A DNA stretch of 64,000 nucleotides from Setoptus koraiensis (Eukaryota > Arthropoda): contig CM106586.1 of NCBI GenBank assembly GCA_048013815.1, positions 24,304,001-24,368,000 of the forward strand, written 5' to 3'. The notes beneath the pieces are model-generated. The model saw only the letters and a program-made list of their open reading frames with translations. It had not been told where the DNA came from and did not search any database. Below are positions 22,845-32,981 of the stretch, one piece after another; position 1 is the stretch's first letter; every line of letters starts with the position of its first letter. Position numbers and translations under genes: made by a program.

Positions 22845-24268
22845 ATGGTGAGTAATCGAAAACAAGAGCAACAACTAACATGTAAGGTGCCGACTTGTAA
22901 CCTCTACCTCGGTAGTTTTTGCGGTTGGAATTGTTGTTTTTGTTCATTGTTATGAAGATATTATCGGTAATCTGTCTTCATTTTTTTCATGTTTTTCTTC
23001 TCTTCAAGTCGTACTTAATAACTCTCACTAGTATGCTTCTTGTTTCTGAACGATACCTGTTAATCATATAAACAACTACGGCACGTTCTCTTTGTTTCTT
23101 TGGGTTGCAAGACTTATATCAATCTTCATTTAAACACCTATGTGTGAACATTCTAGAAAATATAATTTACTACAGTAACAATCCTGCCTTACGAACGTCC
23201 CTACAGAGAATTGTGTTTGCCAAATCAGATCCTATCCCACCAACAGCTGTCATGACAGAAATCAATTGAAAGTATTTTAGTGTTGACTGACACTTAAACA
23301 AAAACGCACTTACGTTAAGTAGTCACAACGAGCTATTATTTTGTGAAGTGAACATATATGAAAAGAAAGGCTACATTCCGAGTATAGTTTTTATTCTAAT
23401 TGTTATGAGTAACGTTCTTAGTGGGAAGGCAATATTTAAAATTTGTCTGTTTGTTTTATCTGTTTCAGTGATATTATCAATAATTTACAACGAACGTAAT
23501 AAGAACAACACATACTACCTAGATTACTATTCACAAATAAGGGGCCAATTTAAAACATCATCTTTTGGAATAATGAATTTCTTCAAATCATCTACGGTTG
23601 GTCATCATACATATCTTATAATGATTTCAGTTTAACTTATTTGTTAATTCGCTACAATTGTCAACTATTATGTCAAACTATACCATCAGCTCAACATGTC
23701 AACCCATACTAATATACGATTTCTTCATTTTTTTTAATCTCTCCATCTAATATATATCCAGCCTAAGGACGATTCGTGGTCGAAGGCCGAGACGGTCTAC
23801 GAGTTCAAAGTTAAGAACATAGACAATGAAGAAGTAAGTCTGGAAAAATACAAAGGAAAGGTTTTATTGATAGTCAATGTGGCTTCTAATTGTGGATTCA
23901 CCAAGAAAAACTATCAAGAGTTGAATGAGCTCTACTCGGAATACAAAGATCAAGGTCTTGCCATTCTAGGTTTCCCTTGTAATCAATTTGGAGGCCAAGA
24001 GCCTGGATGTGAGACCGATCTGAAGGAATTCATTAAAAAGAACAAAGTAGAATGGGACTTTTTCGCAAAAGTCGATGTCAATGGTGACAATAGTATACCT
24101 TTGTACAAGTGGCTTAAGAGCAAAGAGCACGGACTTTTAATCGATGCCATCAAATGGAATTTCACGAAATTCTTGATAAACAAGCAAGGTGTTCCAGTTG
24201 GTAGATTTGCTCCTAACAAGAGTCCCAAAGAATTCGAGAAAGAAATCAAGGCAGAACTACTCAAATAA
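22845..24268 (+). CDS. Glutathione peroxidase, Cys type, copy B
   Basis: Two exons: 22845-22847 (only the ATG, followed by GTGAGTAA) and 23762-24268, giving 169 residues. The 914-nt intron between them is long for this window. The sequence is the canonical GPX4-like Cys enzyme: KGKVLLIVNVASNCGFT with peroxidatic Cys45, FPCNQFGGQEPGCETD, and WNFTKFLINKQG. It aligns closely with copy A along its whole length, apart from one extra residue after FPCNQFG. It lacks the second intron of copy A. The first-exon structure is identical in both copies, so they are tandem duplicates. The frame upstream of the ATG is open for about 45 codons without another ATG, leaving room for a longer isoform from an upstream exon. 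Confidence 0.94.
22848..23761 (+). other. First intron of GPx-B with a small open frame
   Basis: 914-nt intron with a GTGAGT donor and a pyrimidine-rich ...CCAG acceptor. It contains a frame with an ATG at about 23405 (77 codons, ending 23635) that has hydrophobic stretches. It has no clear donor in a useful phase and no match I recognise, so I do not call it a gene. Confidence 0.6.
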
Positions 24269-24837
24269 GCATCGATATCATATAATGAGAATTGTGCATA
24301 AACAGACCGACTGAAAGGCTTCAAGTCTGTATTTGTATGTATTCCAATCATGTATAACATTTGCATATATAAAAATTTCACATAAATCTGAATGTATCTT
24401 TGGTGAACTCTTGAGATGACCTCCCATGTCGATAAATACAATTGATTCTCTTTATTCTTCTCATGTTGATTGGATTTTACAACTAGATATTATCTTCATT
24501 GGCATGTTACCCACGGCTGCATGAGGAGTTTTGTGCGTTAACTTGACCAGGATGTTGGAACAATGCCCTGCGAGAAGCTTACGCGTGTGCAGGTAGCTGG
24601 AGCAATCGAATTACAATACAGTAGCCATTGTTATGGTAGGTGCCGCACAACAATAAATATGATTCAACGACAGTAACAGGTTGAAATTGCCCTGAAATAC
24701 ATCGAAATTATATTAAAATCATCCTTTTCATTCTTGTAATTATAATCAATTTTTTATGCATAAAATGTGTTCTATACAATTTAGCACATAAATTTGACAA
24801 ATACTACCAGAAACAATAATTCAACAAGAAACAAAAA
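24269..24837. other. Spacer between GPx-B and the NYN nuclease gene
   Basis: AT-rich. An AATAAA at 24652-24657 may be a poly(A) signal of GPx-B. No other feature is seen. Confidence 0.5.
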
Positions 24838-25557
24838 ATGAATTTAAGTGATGGACTAGAGTACGCCCTAAATCTTAATTATACAAAGAATCAATACGAA
24901 GAGGCAATCACCAAGATTCATCCTCAAGCTGACCACAACCAATTGTTGAGCGCTCTTGCATCTGCGACCGTAGACCTAAACAATGACCAAACTGACAATG
25001 TCTACAGTAGTGGTAGTGTGACCCAAACCACCAAACTAAGGCTAATCTTTATAGATGGACAAAATGTGGGCAAATATAACGGCCACGAGGAAGAATTTTC
25101 GTGGCAGGACGTAAAAGCATGCTTTGATTATTTCGATCGGCTGGGCCATGATGTAACAGTTGTTATGCCCCTAAGTAAATGTGAGGGTTTAAATGGATCA
25201 CTCGATGCAAACCTAAGGAGAAGTCTTATGAAGATACCTCCAGGATCTAGTGACGACCTGTTTTTATTAGAGATAGCAACCAAACATGACGGAATAATAG
25301 TTAGCAATGACCAGTTCAGGAATGAAACGAGGAATAATGAGAAATACTGCAAACGGTTGGTGGATTCACGAAGGCTCCCTTATTCTTTTTGGAAGGGTAA
25401 ATTTGAGCCACATCCGTTTCCACAAGGCGAAAAGTTGGAAGATTTCTTGAAAGTACCGCTTCAAAGATCAAAATCTGATAATAGCTATAGAAGAAATCGT
25501 CGTAGACTGGCGGCCAGTAGATCTTCCTTGCGATCCAACCCTCCACAGGGACAATGA
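24838..25557 (+). CDS. Regnase/N4BP1-like NYN-domain endoribonuclease without CCCH finger
   Basis: One exon, 239 residues. The NYN/PIN-like domain (about 66-210) matches the Zc3h12a (Regnase) family, which cuts stem-loops in mRNA 3' UTRs. Seen in it are FIDGQNV with the first catalytic Asp (D73), a FSWQDVKACFDYF helix, DVTVVMP, an acidic pair SSDD (D139/D140), DGIIVSNDQFR (D151, D158) and the closing LPYSFWKGKF...LEDFLK. The N-terminal 45 residues resemble the small UBA-like helical bundle at the start of Regnase and N4BP1 proteins. Unlike Regnase-1, there is no CCCH zinc finger after the nuclease domain, only a short Arg/Ser-rich tail. This makes it closer in shape to N4BP1/KHNYN minus their KH domains. 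All acidic residues needed for activity appear present. The exact subfamily is not certain. Confidence 0.88.
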   Translation: MNLSDGLEYALNLNYTKNQYEEAITKIHPQADHNQLLSALASATVDLNNDQTDNVYSSGSVTQTTKLRLIFIDGQNVGKYNGHEEEFSWQDVKACFDYFDRLGHDVTVVMPLSKCEGLNGSLDANLRRSLMKIPPGSSDDLFLLEIATKHDGIIVSNDQFRNETRNNEKYCKRLVDSRRLPYSFWKGKFEPHPFPQGEKLEDFLKVPLQRSKSDNSYRRNRRRLAASRSSLRSNPPQGQ

Positions 25558-25638
25558 TTATAACAAGTGCGCATTTTGAAGCCAGTTCAAACAAAACGCT
25601 TTACCATTTAGAATCACAGAAAGTAATATCTATCAAAT

Positions 25639-25644
25639 AATAAA
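25639..25644 (+). terminator. Poly(A) signal of the NYN nuclease gene
   Basis: AATAAA 82 nt after the stop codon. Confidence 0.7.
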
Positions 25645-26108
25645 CATATGTAATATATTATTTAAACTTAACAATATATTATTAGATAAGTTTATCTTTT
25701 GTAGTTAAAAAGTTGTCTAACCTTACATCTGGTTGGCATATCGTTTATTTTATTACATTGCATACAAACAGGTGGGAAACAGCGATACTTTTCTCTTATA
25801 CTTTCGTGGTGCAAAATTATCGATAGCAATTCTTCAAGAGTAATTATAGTAGGATGATAGTTGGATACTTCTTCCGCTCCTGCTCACTGGTGCAAATGAT
25901 CTTTGTTTATTTCTATGAGATTCGCGGTTGTTATTGTTTGCTGTGGGAAAGATTATAAATTATGAGATCGGCTTGACTCATTCCTTCAAGATGACAATAC
26001 ATGATGATACTGATAGAAGTAGTAATAATGGTAATAGTAACAGTATCAATAATAATAGTAATAATAATAGCAGTAATAATAATAGTTAATAACTGGGTAT
26101 ATATGTAC

Positions 26109-26109
<1 letters not shown>

Positions 26110-26156
<47 letters not shown>
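26110..26156. repeat. (AT)n microsatellite
   Basis: About 23 AT units in the probable brat 3' UTR. Confidence 0.95.
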
Positions 26157-26158
<2 letters not shown>

Positions 26159-26463
26159 ATAATCAGTCATCTCGTTGTTTCTTAGTGTTGACGATCATGA
26201 AGTTGGTAGACCAATTTGATTTACAATTTATATTTGAAGAATGATACGATCCACTTGCATAAATCTCTATTTCCAAATGGTTTAAGAAATTCGTGGCTTT
26301 CCCGCACTTCTTAAATGTTGCTTGCTTGTTATCGGAGGCTTCTCGCTAATTTTTTATAATCCCTTATGAGCTAACTGACAATGCTGGGTTTGACCGCTCC
26401 GATACTTTCTATACACAAACTTTGCAATCAATGATTACATATAGTTATATAACTGTCCTTATA

Positions 26464-26725
26464 TAAATATAAATAATAGTAATAATAATAGTAATAGTAA
26501 TAATAATAATAATAGCCGATCTGGAACTAAAAATTTCATAATAAAAATGATAATAGCAATAATAATAAAACTGATGCAATAATAATAAATATAATCAATA
26601 ATAATAATAATCAATAATAATAATAATCAATAATAATAATAATAATCAATAATAATAATCAATAATAATAATAATAGAAATGATCAATAATAGAAGTAAT
26701 AGCAATAATAATCAATAATAATAAA
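26464..26725. repeat. Degenerate (AAT)n trinucleotide tract
   Basis: About 260 nt of AATAAT units broken by GT and CAAT. On the brat strand it reads as AUU repeats directly after the stop codon. Confidence 0.85.
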
Positions 26726-26728
26726 TAA
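26718..26728 (-). promoter_or_regulatory. AU-rich element at the start of the brat 3' UTR
   Basis: On the minus strand the TAG stop is followed at once by TTATTTATTATT, which contains the UUAUUUAUU nonamer typical of AU-rich decay elements. Function is inferred from the motif only. Confidence 0.4.
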
Positions 26729-29041
26729 CTAATTAAAGGTTGCTATAGCTGCCAAGGCTTGCACCTGTAGGTAGCGATAAATATATATCCTGTAATCCTT
26801 TGATGCAAGTACAACTGAGTTGTCATCCATCAAAGCAACATCAAAACATTGTGCGTGCTTAACCTTGCTTTCCAAAGCGTTGATTAGTGACCCATCTTGA
26901 GAGAAAATTGTTATATTGAAGTTGTTGTGATTGTCAGCAACTAATATTTCACCAGCATCGTTTATACACACTCCAATAGGATAATTCGTCAGTCCTTCGC
27001 CTCCAATCTGACGCAAGAAGACTCCTTCGTAACTGAATACTTTCACGCAATGGGCGCGATTATCTGATATGAATATTTCTTGTTTATCATTGACAACAAC
27101 ACCGTTTGGGAACTCTAAATGCTTTGAACAACCAAACTTTTGCAATGCGTTACCCATTTGATCAAATATAATAACCCTCATAACTTTGCATTCAACAACT
27201 ATTATCCTTCCTTTGTTGTCAACTGTGACACCTCGAGGATGTTGTAATATATTAGCGCCGAATTTGCGCACAAACTGTCCATATTGATTATATATCTGTA
27301 TCTGGTGTGTGGGAGATCTCTCTGTGACAATAATGTCTCCAGAATTCTTAACAACAGCAACACGATTTGGGTACAACAATTGGCCATCGCGCTTGCCACA
27401 CTCGCCAAATTGAAATTTGAAGCGACCTTCTTTATCGAATATTTGTATTCGATGATTATTAGTATCTGCGACGATAATATCATTTTGAGCATTCACAGCC
27501 ACTCCTGATGGCTCAGTAAATTGGCCTTCCATGACGCCAAATTCTCCAAATTTACAATGATAGATCATTTTCTGTCGTTTGCATTGCGACTTTATAGGTA
27601 AAAGCGAAGCTGAGTTTATCAGTTTGGCTGACAAATCCATCAAAGGGTCGTTGAGTGCTGAATTAAAATGATCCGTTGTAGCCAAAGCGGAATTGTTAGC
27701 AACAACTGGATTGAATACAAGACTTTGGTCTGGTGATCCAGTTCCACCTAAGGAGCTCACTGCACCACCAAGGGACCATTTTTCATAATAGCTCGTTATT
27801 GAGTCAGTCAGAGAGGTTGTACCGCTAGTAAAAACACTTCCATTTGAATTTACAGCACTGCCATTGAGGCCTGCAGTCGTAGCAGTTATGGATGATTGTC
27901 GACTTGACGAAGATGATGATGAGTTTGTGTGACTTAAAGATGAGCCATTGCCAGTGGAACCACTTCCCACTGGTGATGTCTGATGATGATTCGAATTGAA
28001 TATCTTTTGCAATAGTGAGTCTTGATAACTTCCGTTAGTGTGGCTAGTGACACCACCTAAACTGCCAATGATGCCGTTAGATGAAACACAATTGCTTGTT
28101 ATTACATTGGTGGGATTATTGCCATTAATATGGCCGTTGGTCATCGAAGATGGCGAAGGTGATGGACTACAGAATCCATTCGTTGCGTTGACAATGTGTT
28201 GCTGATGATTTTGTATACTTGCATTGTTAGAATTATTTTGCTGATTATTACTAATAGTGTTAGTTAGTGATAATGTTCCGTTTTGTTGTTGATTTGGTTG
28301 CGGTCTACTAATGGGCGGTTGCTTATTAACATTTGACATGTCGCTCATTGTGGATGATGTAGCCTTTATGAAACCAAATGTTTGATGAACAGCTTGTTGG
28401 ATGGATTGAAAATTAGACACGAATTCCAGATCTCCATGAGGTATTGTATTAATATCTGGATTAAAGTTGTAAACTGGTTGCAATTTATTATCTAACATTT
28501 GTTTGAACACAAACAATTCAGCTGGAGAGGTAAGTTTGCGAATTCTTTCAGAGAACAATGAAATCTGTTGTGATTTCCTAACAATTTCCTCAACTTTACT
28601 AGTCAAAACATTCAGACTGGTCATGCGAGTATTGAAGACATCATCTAGCTCTTCTGCCATCTTTTGTCTATAATCATCGAGCATCTGTTGAAATAGTTGG
28701 AAGGTTTCGTGAATATCATTCTGAGCTTTGGCGTATTGAATTTGTAACTTGGATTTATTATGTTCCAACGTTTTTAATGTAACATTAAATTCCGAAATTT
28801 TCTTTCGCCCTTCATCAATAACACTAAGTAACTGTTCAACATGTTTAGGTGCAACATCTGATAATGGTTCATGCTCGTGTGAATGATGATCAATGAAGGT
28901 GCATTCGCGACAAATTGGCTCATCGCATGTTCGACAATAATATTCTAAATCAACGTCTTGGTGCTTGCTACAATTGATGGGTATGGGTTGAAGGGCAGCA
29001 TTTTGGTTTTGGTTGGCTTGTTGCTGTTGTTGTTGCTGCAT
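26729..29041 (-). CDS. brat: Brain tumor (Brat) TRIM-NHL translational repressor
   Basis: One coding exon, 770 residues. Brat binds 3' UTRs through its NHL propeller and represses mRNAs with Pumilio/Nanos and the 4EHP cap-binding protein in the cytoplasm. A Gln-rich start is followed by one B-box (C24, H27, C36, C39, C44, C47, His cluster 52-57), a coiled coil to about residue 210, a Ser/Asn/Gly-rich linker, and six NHL repeats from about 490 to 765. The propeller begins KRQKMIYHCKFGEFGVMEGQ, essentially identical to insect Brat. The C-terminus extends a little past the usual IYRYVQ end. In Drosophila a first B-box precedes the Gln-rich stretch. Here the frame starts inside that stretch with an in-frame TGA two codons upstream, so B-box 1 is absent or on an exon I cannot find. 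Confidence 0.96.
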   Translation of the reverse strand: MQQQQQQQANQNQNAALQPIPINCSKHQDVDLEYYCRTCDEPICRECTFIDHHSHEHEPLSDVAPKHVEQLLSVIDEGRKKISEFNVTLKTLEHNKSKLQIQYAKAQNDIHETFQLFQQMLDDYRQKMAEELDDVFNTRMTSLNVLTSKVEEIVRKSQQISLFSERIRKLTSPAELFVFKQMLDNKLQPVYNFNPDINTIPHGDLEFVSNFQSIQQAVHQTFGFIKATSSTMSDMSNVNKQPPISRPQPNQQQNGTLSLTNTISNNQQNNSNNASIQNHQQHIVNATNGFCSPSPSPSSMTNGHINGNNPTNVITSNCVSSNGIIGSLGGVTSHTNGSYQDSLLQKIFNSNHHQTSPVGSGSTGNGSSLSHTNSSSSSSSRQSSITATTAGLNGSAVNSNGSVFTSGTTSLTDSITSYYEKWSLGGAVSSLGGTGSPDQSLVFNPVVANNSALATTDHFNSALNDPLMDLSAKLINSASLLPIKSQCKRQKMIYHCKFGEFGVMEGQFTEPSGVAVNAQNDIIVADTNNHRIQIFDKEGRFKFQFGECGKRDGQLLYPNRVAVVKNSGDIIVTERSPTHQIQIYNQYGQFVRKFGANILQHPRGVTVDNKGRIIVVECKVMRVIIFDQMGNALQKFGCSKHLEFPNGVVVNDKQEIFISDNRAHCVKVFSYEGVFLRQIGGEGLTNYPIGVCINDAGEILVADNHNNFNITIFSQDGSLINALESKVKHAQCFDVALMDDNSVVLASKDYRIYIYRYLQVQALAAIATFN

Positions 29042-29245
29042 GATTCAGTGATGAATTGGTGCTGATTTGGGTGTTTATTCGGTGTTGATTTGATATTGAT
29101 GATAATGTCTGAAATGATGATATATAAATACAACAAAATATATAGTACAATGACGCGCCCGACGACGACCAATTCTACACTGCATTTGTCCGTCTGTCTG
29201 TCTTTACGCGACTCTGTGAGTGTGTCTGTCTCTCTCAGTGTGTGA

Positions 29246-29248
29246 TTG

Positions 29249-29289
<41 letters not shown>

Positions 29290-29290
29290 G
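29246..29290. repeat. (GT)n microsatellite
   Basis: About 22 GT units with GC interruptions. It lies 100 nt from a complementary CA array. Confidence 0.93.
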
Positions 29291-29389
29291 CTTGTGTAGG
29301 TAAGTGCGAGTGTTATCATAAGCGTCCGTCTGTGTGATTGTCTGTGAGTGTGCGTGTGCATAGAAGCATTGGCGGCGCTGTCGCGAATG

Positions 29390-29390
<1 letters not shown>

Positions 29391-29433
<43 letters not shown>

Positions 29434-29455
29434 AACACACACACAAACACACACA
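29391..29455. repeat. (CA)n microsatellite
   Basis: About 32 CA units, with AAAC interruptions in the distal half. Inverted relative to the GT array at 29246-29290. Confidence 0.95.
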
Positions 29456-30177
29456 ATATATAGGGTGTCAAGATCAACTGGGCCTGGAGTTGGACAAACT
29501 GTGCTGCACACAAGCACAGAACGTTCTGCGGATCGGACTGTATTGCCTGTGATCAATACAATATGTGTAGATTGATTTTTCTTTACTGGATTCTATGTAA
29601 ACTGTGCACAAATACAATCTGTGCATGTCTAGCATCCGCTGCACTTCTTTTGATAGTGCATTTCAGTGGAGTGAACAAACCAGTCGATATTATAACACCC
29701 TATATAGGATAACGACGGCTCAGTTCGCGAATGTACCGACATTAGCGACCATAGCGGCGACGCCGCAAAACACACACATATTGATGGACACACAGAGCGC
29801 GTGTATTCATGTGCGCGTCTCTATGTTTGCCGTAGTGGGTGAAACAATCAAATTACCCAACAGAATTGTCGACCGCACGCTGGCTTTGGCAATGCTTCCG
29901 ACAAAGCGAACAGTGAACATAGGCACAGATTGTGAAACTGTACTGATGGACAATTTGATCGCGCACACAACAGACACGCATAATGACCGTCACTAGCAGC
30001 ACACAGACGAACATTTTGAACGTTCTGTGCTTTTGTGCGACACACAGTACTCCACAGCCGTGAGACTTGATGCTGCCACCCTAAATCAGATGTATCAGCT
30101 GCTGCTGTTGGCGCGTCCGTTTGTCTGTGTGTGCGTGTCTCTTTGTGCTGGCTTGTTCAAGACACAAAATCGCGCCC

Positions 30178-30218
30178 TCTCTTCTGCTCTCACTCTCGCT
30201 CTCGCTCTCTCTCTCTCG
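30178..30218. repeat. CT-rich tract
   Basis: Imperfect CT units with CG and CA interruptions, in the brat upstream region. Confidence 0.8.
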
Positions 30219-32168
30219 TTCGGCATGCAGTGTTCGACACACAGACGCACAAACAAGCGTACGAGAGGAAAGACACGCACGCACACGCACACAGTGTGCG
30301 GCACACAAATGGCCAATTGGAGTGAAGTTGAGTGTTCCATTGGAAGCTATACTCGCTGCAGACCACACTACAGCGTAGAGTATAGCAGCACAGCAGCCGA
30401 AATGTTCTATCGCTGTTTGGACTGTCGTTGTTGTTGGTTGGTTCGTTCGTTCGAATTGTGACGGAGGTTTTCTGTCGTTCTTTCTCTGGCGATTCGCGCT
30501 CGTCCGTGCGTTCAACACAGACGGACACACAAAAGTCGTCAGATCGTGGAGTGCGCGAAAGACAGCCAGTAGCTTGTGTATCCATATTGAATACATGAAT
30601 ATATTGTGCCTACCAGTGTTGTTGTTGAAACTTGGAAGCAGTGTACAACACCTCTGTCTCTACTCCCCTTGTTGTATCTGGTTGTATAGGTGCAGTACAA
30701 CTAAGATTCGACAGGGGAAAAAGAGCACCATCTTTGTGACAACTAAATATATGGACGAACTGTGCACAATGTTGATGGCCGTTTTCAGAATGAGAAGAAC
30801 AAAAATATTGTTGGACGGAATGGAAACATTGACAAGGCCACATAGAACAAGTCTATAATCTACACTTACAAGTACCATGGTGGAGATTCTTTTGCCTCCA
30901 AAAGCCATGGACACACCACAATAACGGCAAAGACGAGAAACAGTAGTGAAAGCTGTCGATGTGTATCCAACAAACAACACACACACGCACATCCAACAGT
31001 GTTGCAAATGGCAAAAGTACCGACCGGCCAGCGCGACGGCTGTTATTCGCATTCAGCGTTTCACTAGGTATATTTCATATTCTTAGACTGCCCCTTCAAC
31101 TGTGCACGTATAGTCACTGGCCCTGATTCTGGTTGCAATCTTTACTAGGTCTACCCTGCAGTAAAGGCTCTCGTCACTCTTGCTAGAAGGGGTACTAGGT
31201 GCAAGACTTGTGCCGCTTCGGCTGCGAACCTGTTGGAAATGGTAAAAGTACCAATGAAGTGGCAGAGAAAAAAGTACTTCTTCGAAGTAAACACAGTGAA
31301 ACATTTCTGACTAGATGAATGAAAGTGAAAATATGAAGCTGCCAATTCGCCGAGACTCTTGTTGTATTGCTTTAATTGCGCGACTTTCCGGCGACATTAC
31401 AATCTTGACTCACAATGTAAATTCTATTATCGACATTGACCCACTTGCGCCCATGCAAGCAGCTAGCCGGCTCATAATTGTTGCTTATTAGCTTGATACC
31501 GGTATCTGCTAGTAACTGCACCGACACGTAGTAGTCATTGTCCCAGTGTATTAGTGCACGTCACTAATCGCTGATTAGTATGATAATATTGTGTTGTTGT
31601 TATTGTCATTCTTTCTTATTGTTCATCCGCAACCATTGTTACCTATTTGGTTATCGTATTGGCACCATTTAAATTATCAAACTAGATCGATTTAGCTGAA
31701 TACCTATTGTTCTTTATTGTTGTCAGATGATGCTAATTGTGTGACAATAGCAGCATCTCATTTAGATACTTTTGCTCATCAATAACAAAGAGAGCCTCGA
31801 AAATTATTTAGTGAGAGTGTGTACCAATTTTCACAATGTTGCAATAAGATAGTTGAGAAGCAATGAAATTAATATTTTACTTATGACAACGACTCTCCAA
31901 CTATATGAATTTCTCTTCTTTTATTTAGTATTCTGTATAATTAGTTCTAGAGATGACACACTCTTGCATCGTTTGACCACGCAACGCCTGCCATATAACT
32001 ACTACTATGGCTATCACACTTATGCCATCTTATCGCGCCTGTAGAAACCGACACTCACTTTCGTCAATCAATTAGACAGTTGCTGACATGTTCTTAATAT
32101 ATTCTGCACATGTCAGATTGCTCGGTTTACTCGCCAAATCGATACAACTAAGGACTCATTTGCCAGAG

Positions 32169-32200
32169 TATAAAAGTTTTTGCTAAATGTCTAATCAGTT
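32169..32200 (+). promoter_or_regulatory. Orphan TATA-initiator core promoter
   Basis: TATAAAAG at 32169-32176 is followed by ATCAGTT with its A at 32197, 28 nt from the TATA start. This is the arthropod initiator consensus (TCAGTY) at correct spacing. No recognised plus-strand gene follows. The first ATG downstream (32257) opens a 28-codon frame that contains a possible GTATTG donor after eight codons. Confidence 0.45.
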
Positions 32201-32965
32201 TGGCATCAGTATAAAATTGGTGCATTAAAAATTTTCCAAGATACAACAGTGGATAATGGAACACACAGTCTCACAAGGTATTGTCAGGTATTTCTCCAAG
32301 CAGGCGCATGTGTCTTTCATTCTGACAAATGAATGGGTCTGAATTGCCGCCACAACAGCTATTGATGGTTGCTAGATTCAGGAAAAGGACGATCGAGGGC
32401 GCTTCATAATATCGTTTAGATACCGAGTGATCTACTGTGTAAAACTCGACAAATGGTTGAAGAAATGAAAATTGTAGACGTAAAAACGTTTGAGCGCTCT
32501 TGCGCACATAACAAAGAGAATCAATTATACAGTGCTATTCGCGAACTATTTACGCGAGACACTAGGTGATTGGCGCTGCATTTCGAAACGCTATGAGCGC
32601 CTCTTGCGGAGTTTTCTATGCTTCGATCTTGTGTGTGGTGTGGCTCTGACAGCAGCTGCAACAACGTATTTTGGTTCGTTCACAATGTCAGATAACAACG
32701 AAAACTGGATGCAATGGAGGAAGAAATATAGTGTGAGTTCGAAAGAAGTTGCTCCAGCGTATAATCTATACACAGCGATGGTTGTCGTTGTTGAAGCCAT
32801 AACCGACACTCACTGTTCGTGTATATCCAAATGAGAGTGTATAGAAGCAGCAAACATCGGCCACGGCAACATTGGCTGTTGTTGCTGCTGTTCACAACTG
32901 CCACCACTCGCGCAGTTGTTAATATAGAGAGCGCCTCCTACTGGCGACGACCGTAACACTGGGTC

Positions 32966-32981
32966 GGTCACGGTCGTGACC
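32966..32981. repeat. Inverted repeat with GGTCA half-sites
   Basis: GGTCACGGTCGTGACC has 7-bp perfect arms around 2 bp. It can also be read as GGTCA and TGACC half-sites spaced by six, a nuclear-receptor-like arrangement. Arms CTGCGCAT (32983-32990) and ATGCGCAG (33013-33020) form a second inverted repeat beside it. Confidence 0.6.

Larger units (their letters stand above)
25645..26728. other. Tail-to-tail spacer, mostly brat 3' UTR
   Basis: AT-rich region between the NYN gene (+) and brat (-). It contains TAA/AAT trinucleotide tracts at about 26020-26090 and 26464-26725, and an AT array at 26110-26156. TTTATT on the plus strand near 25745 and 25907 could be poly(A) signals for brat, which would give it a 3' UTR of about 0.8-1 kb. 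Confidence 0.55.

Noticed and set aside
23348-23635. 95-codon frame in the GPx-B intron
   Set aside because: It begins at GTG, has a first ATG only at about 23405, lacks a suitable donor to join GPx exon 2, and matches no family I know.
28945-29556. Long minus-strand frame overlapping the brat start
   Set aside because: It is out of frame with Brat and dominated by TH/CV repeats from GT and CA arrays.
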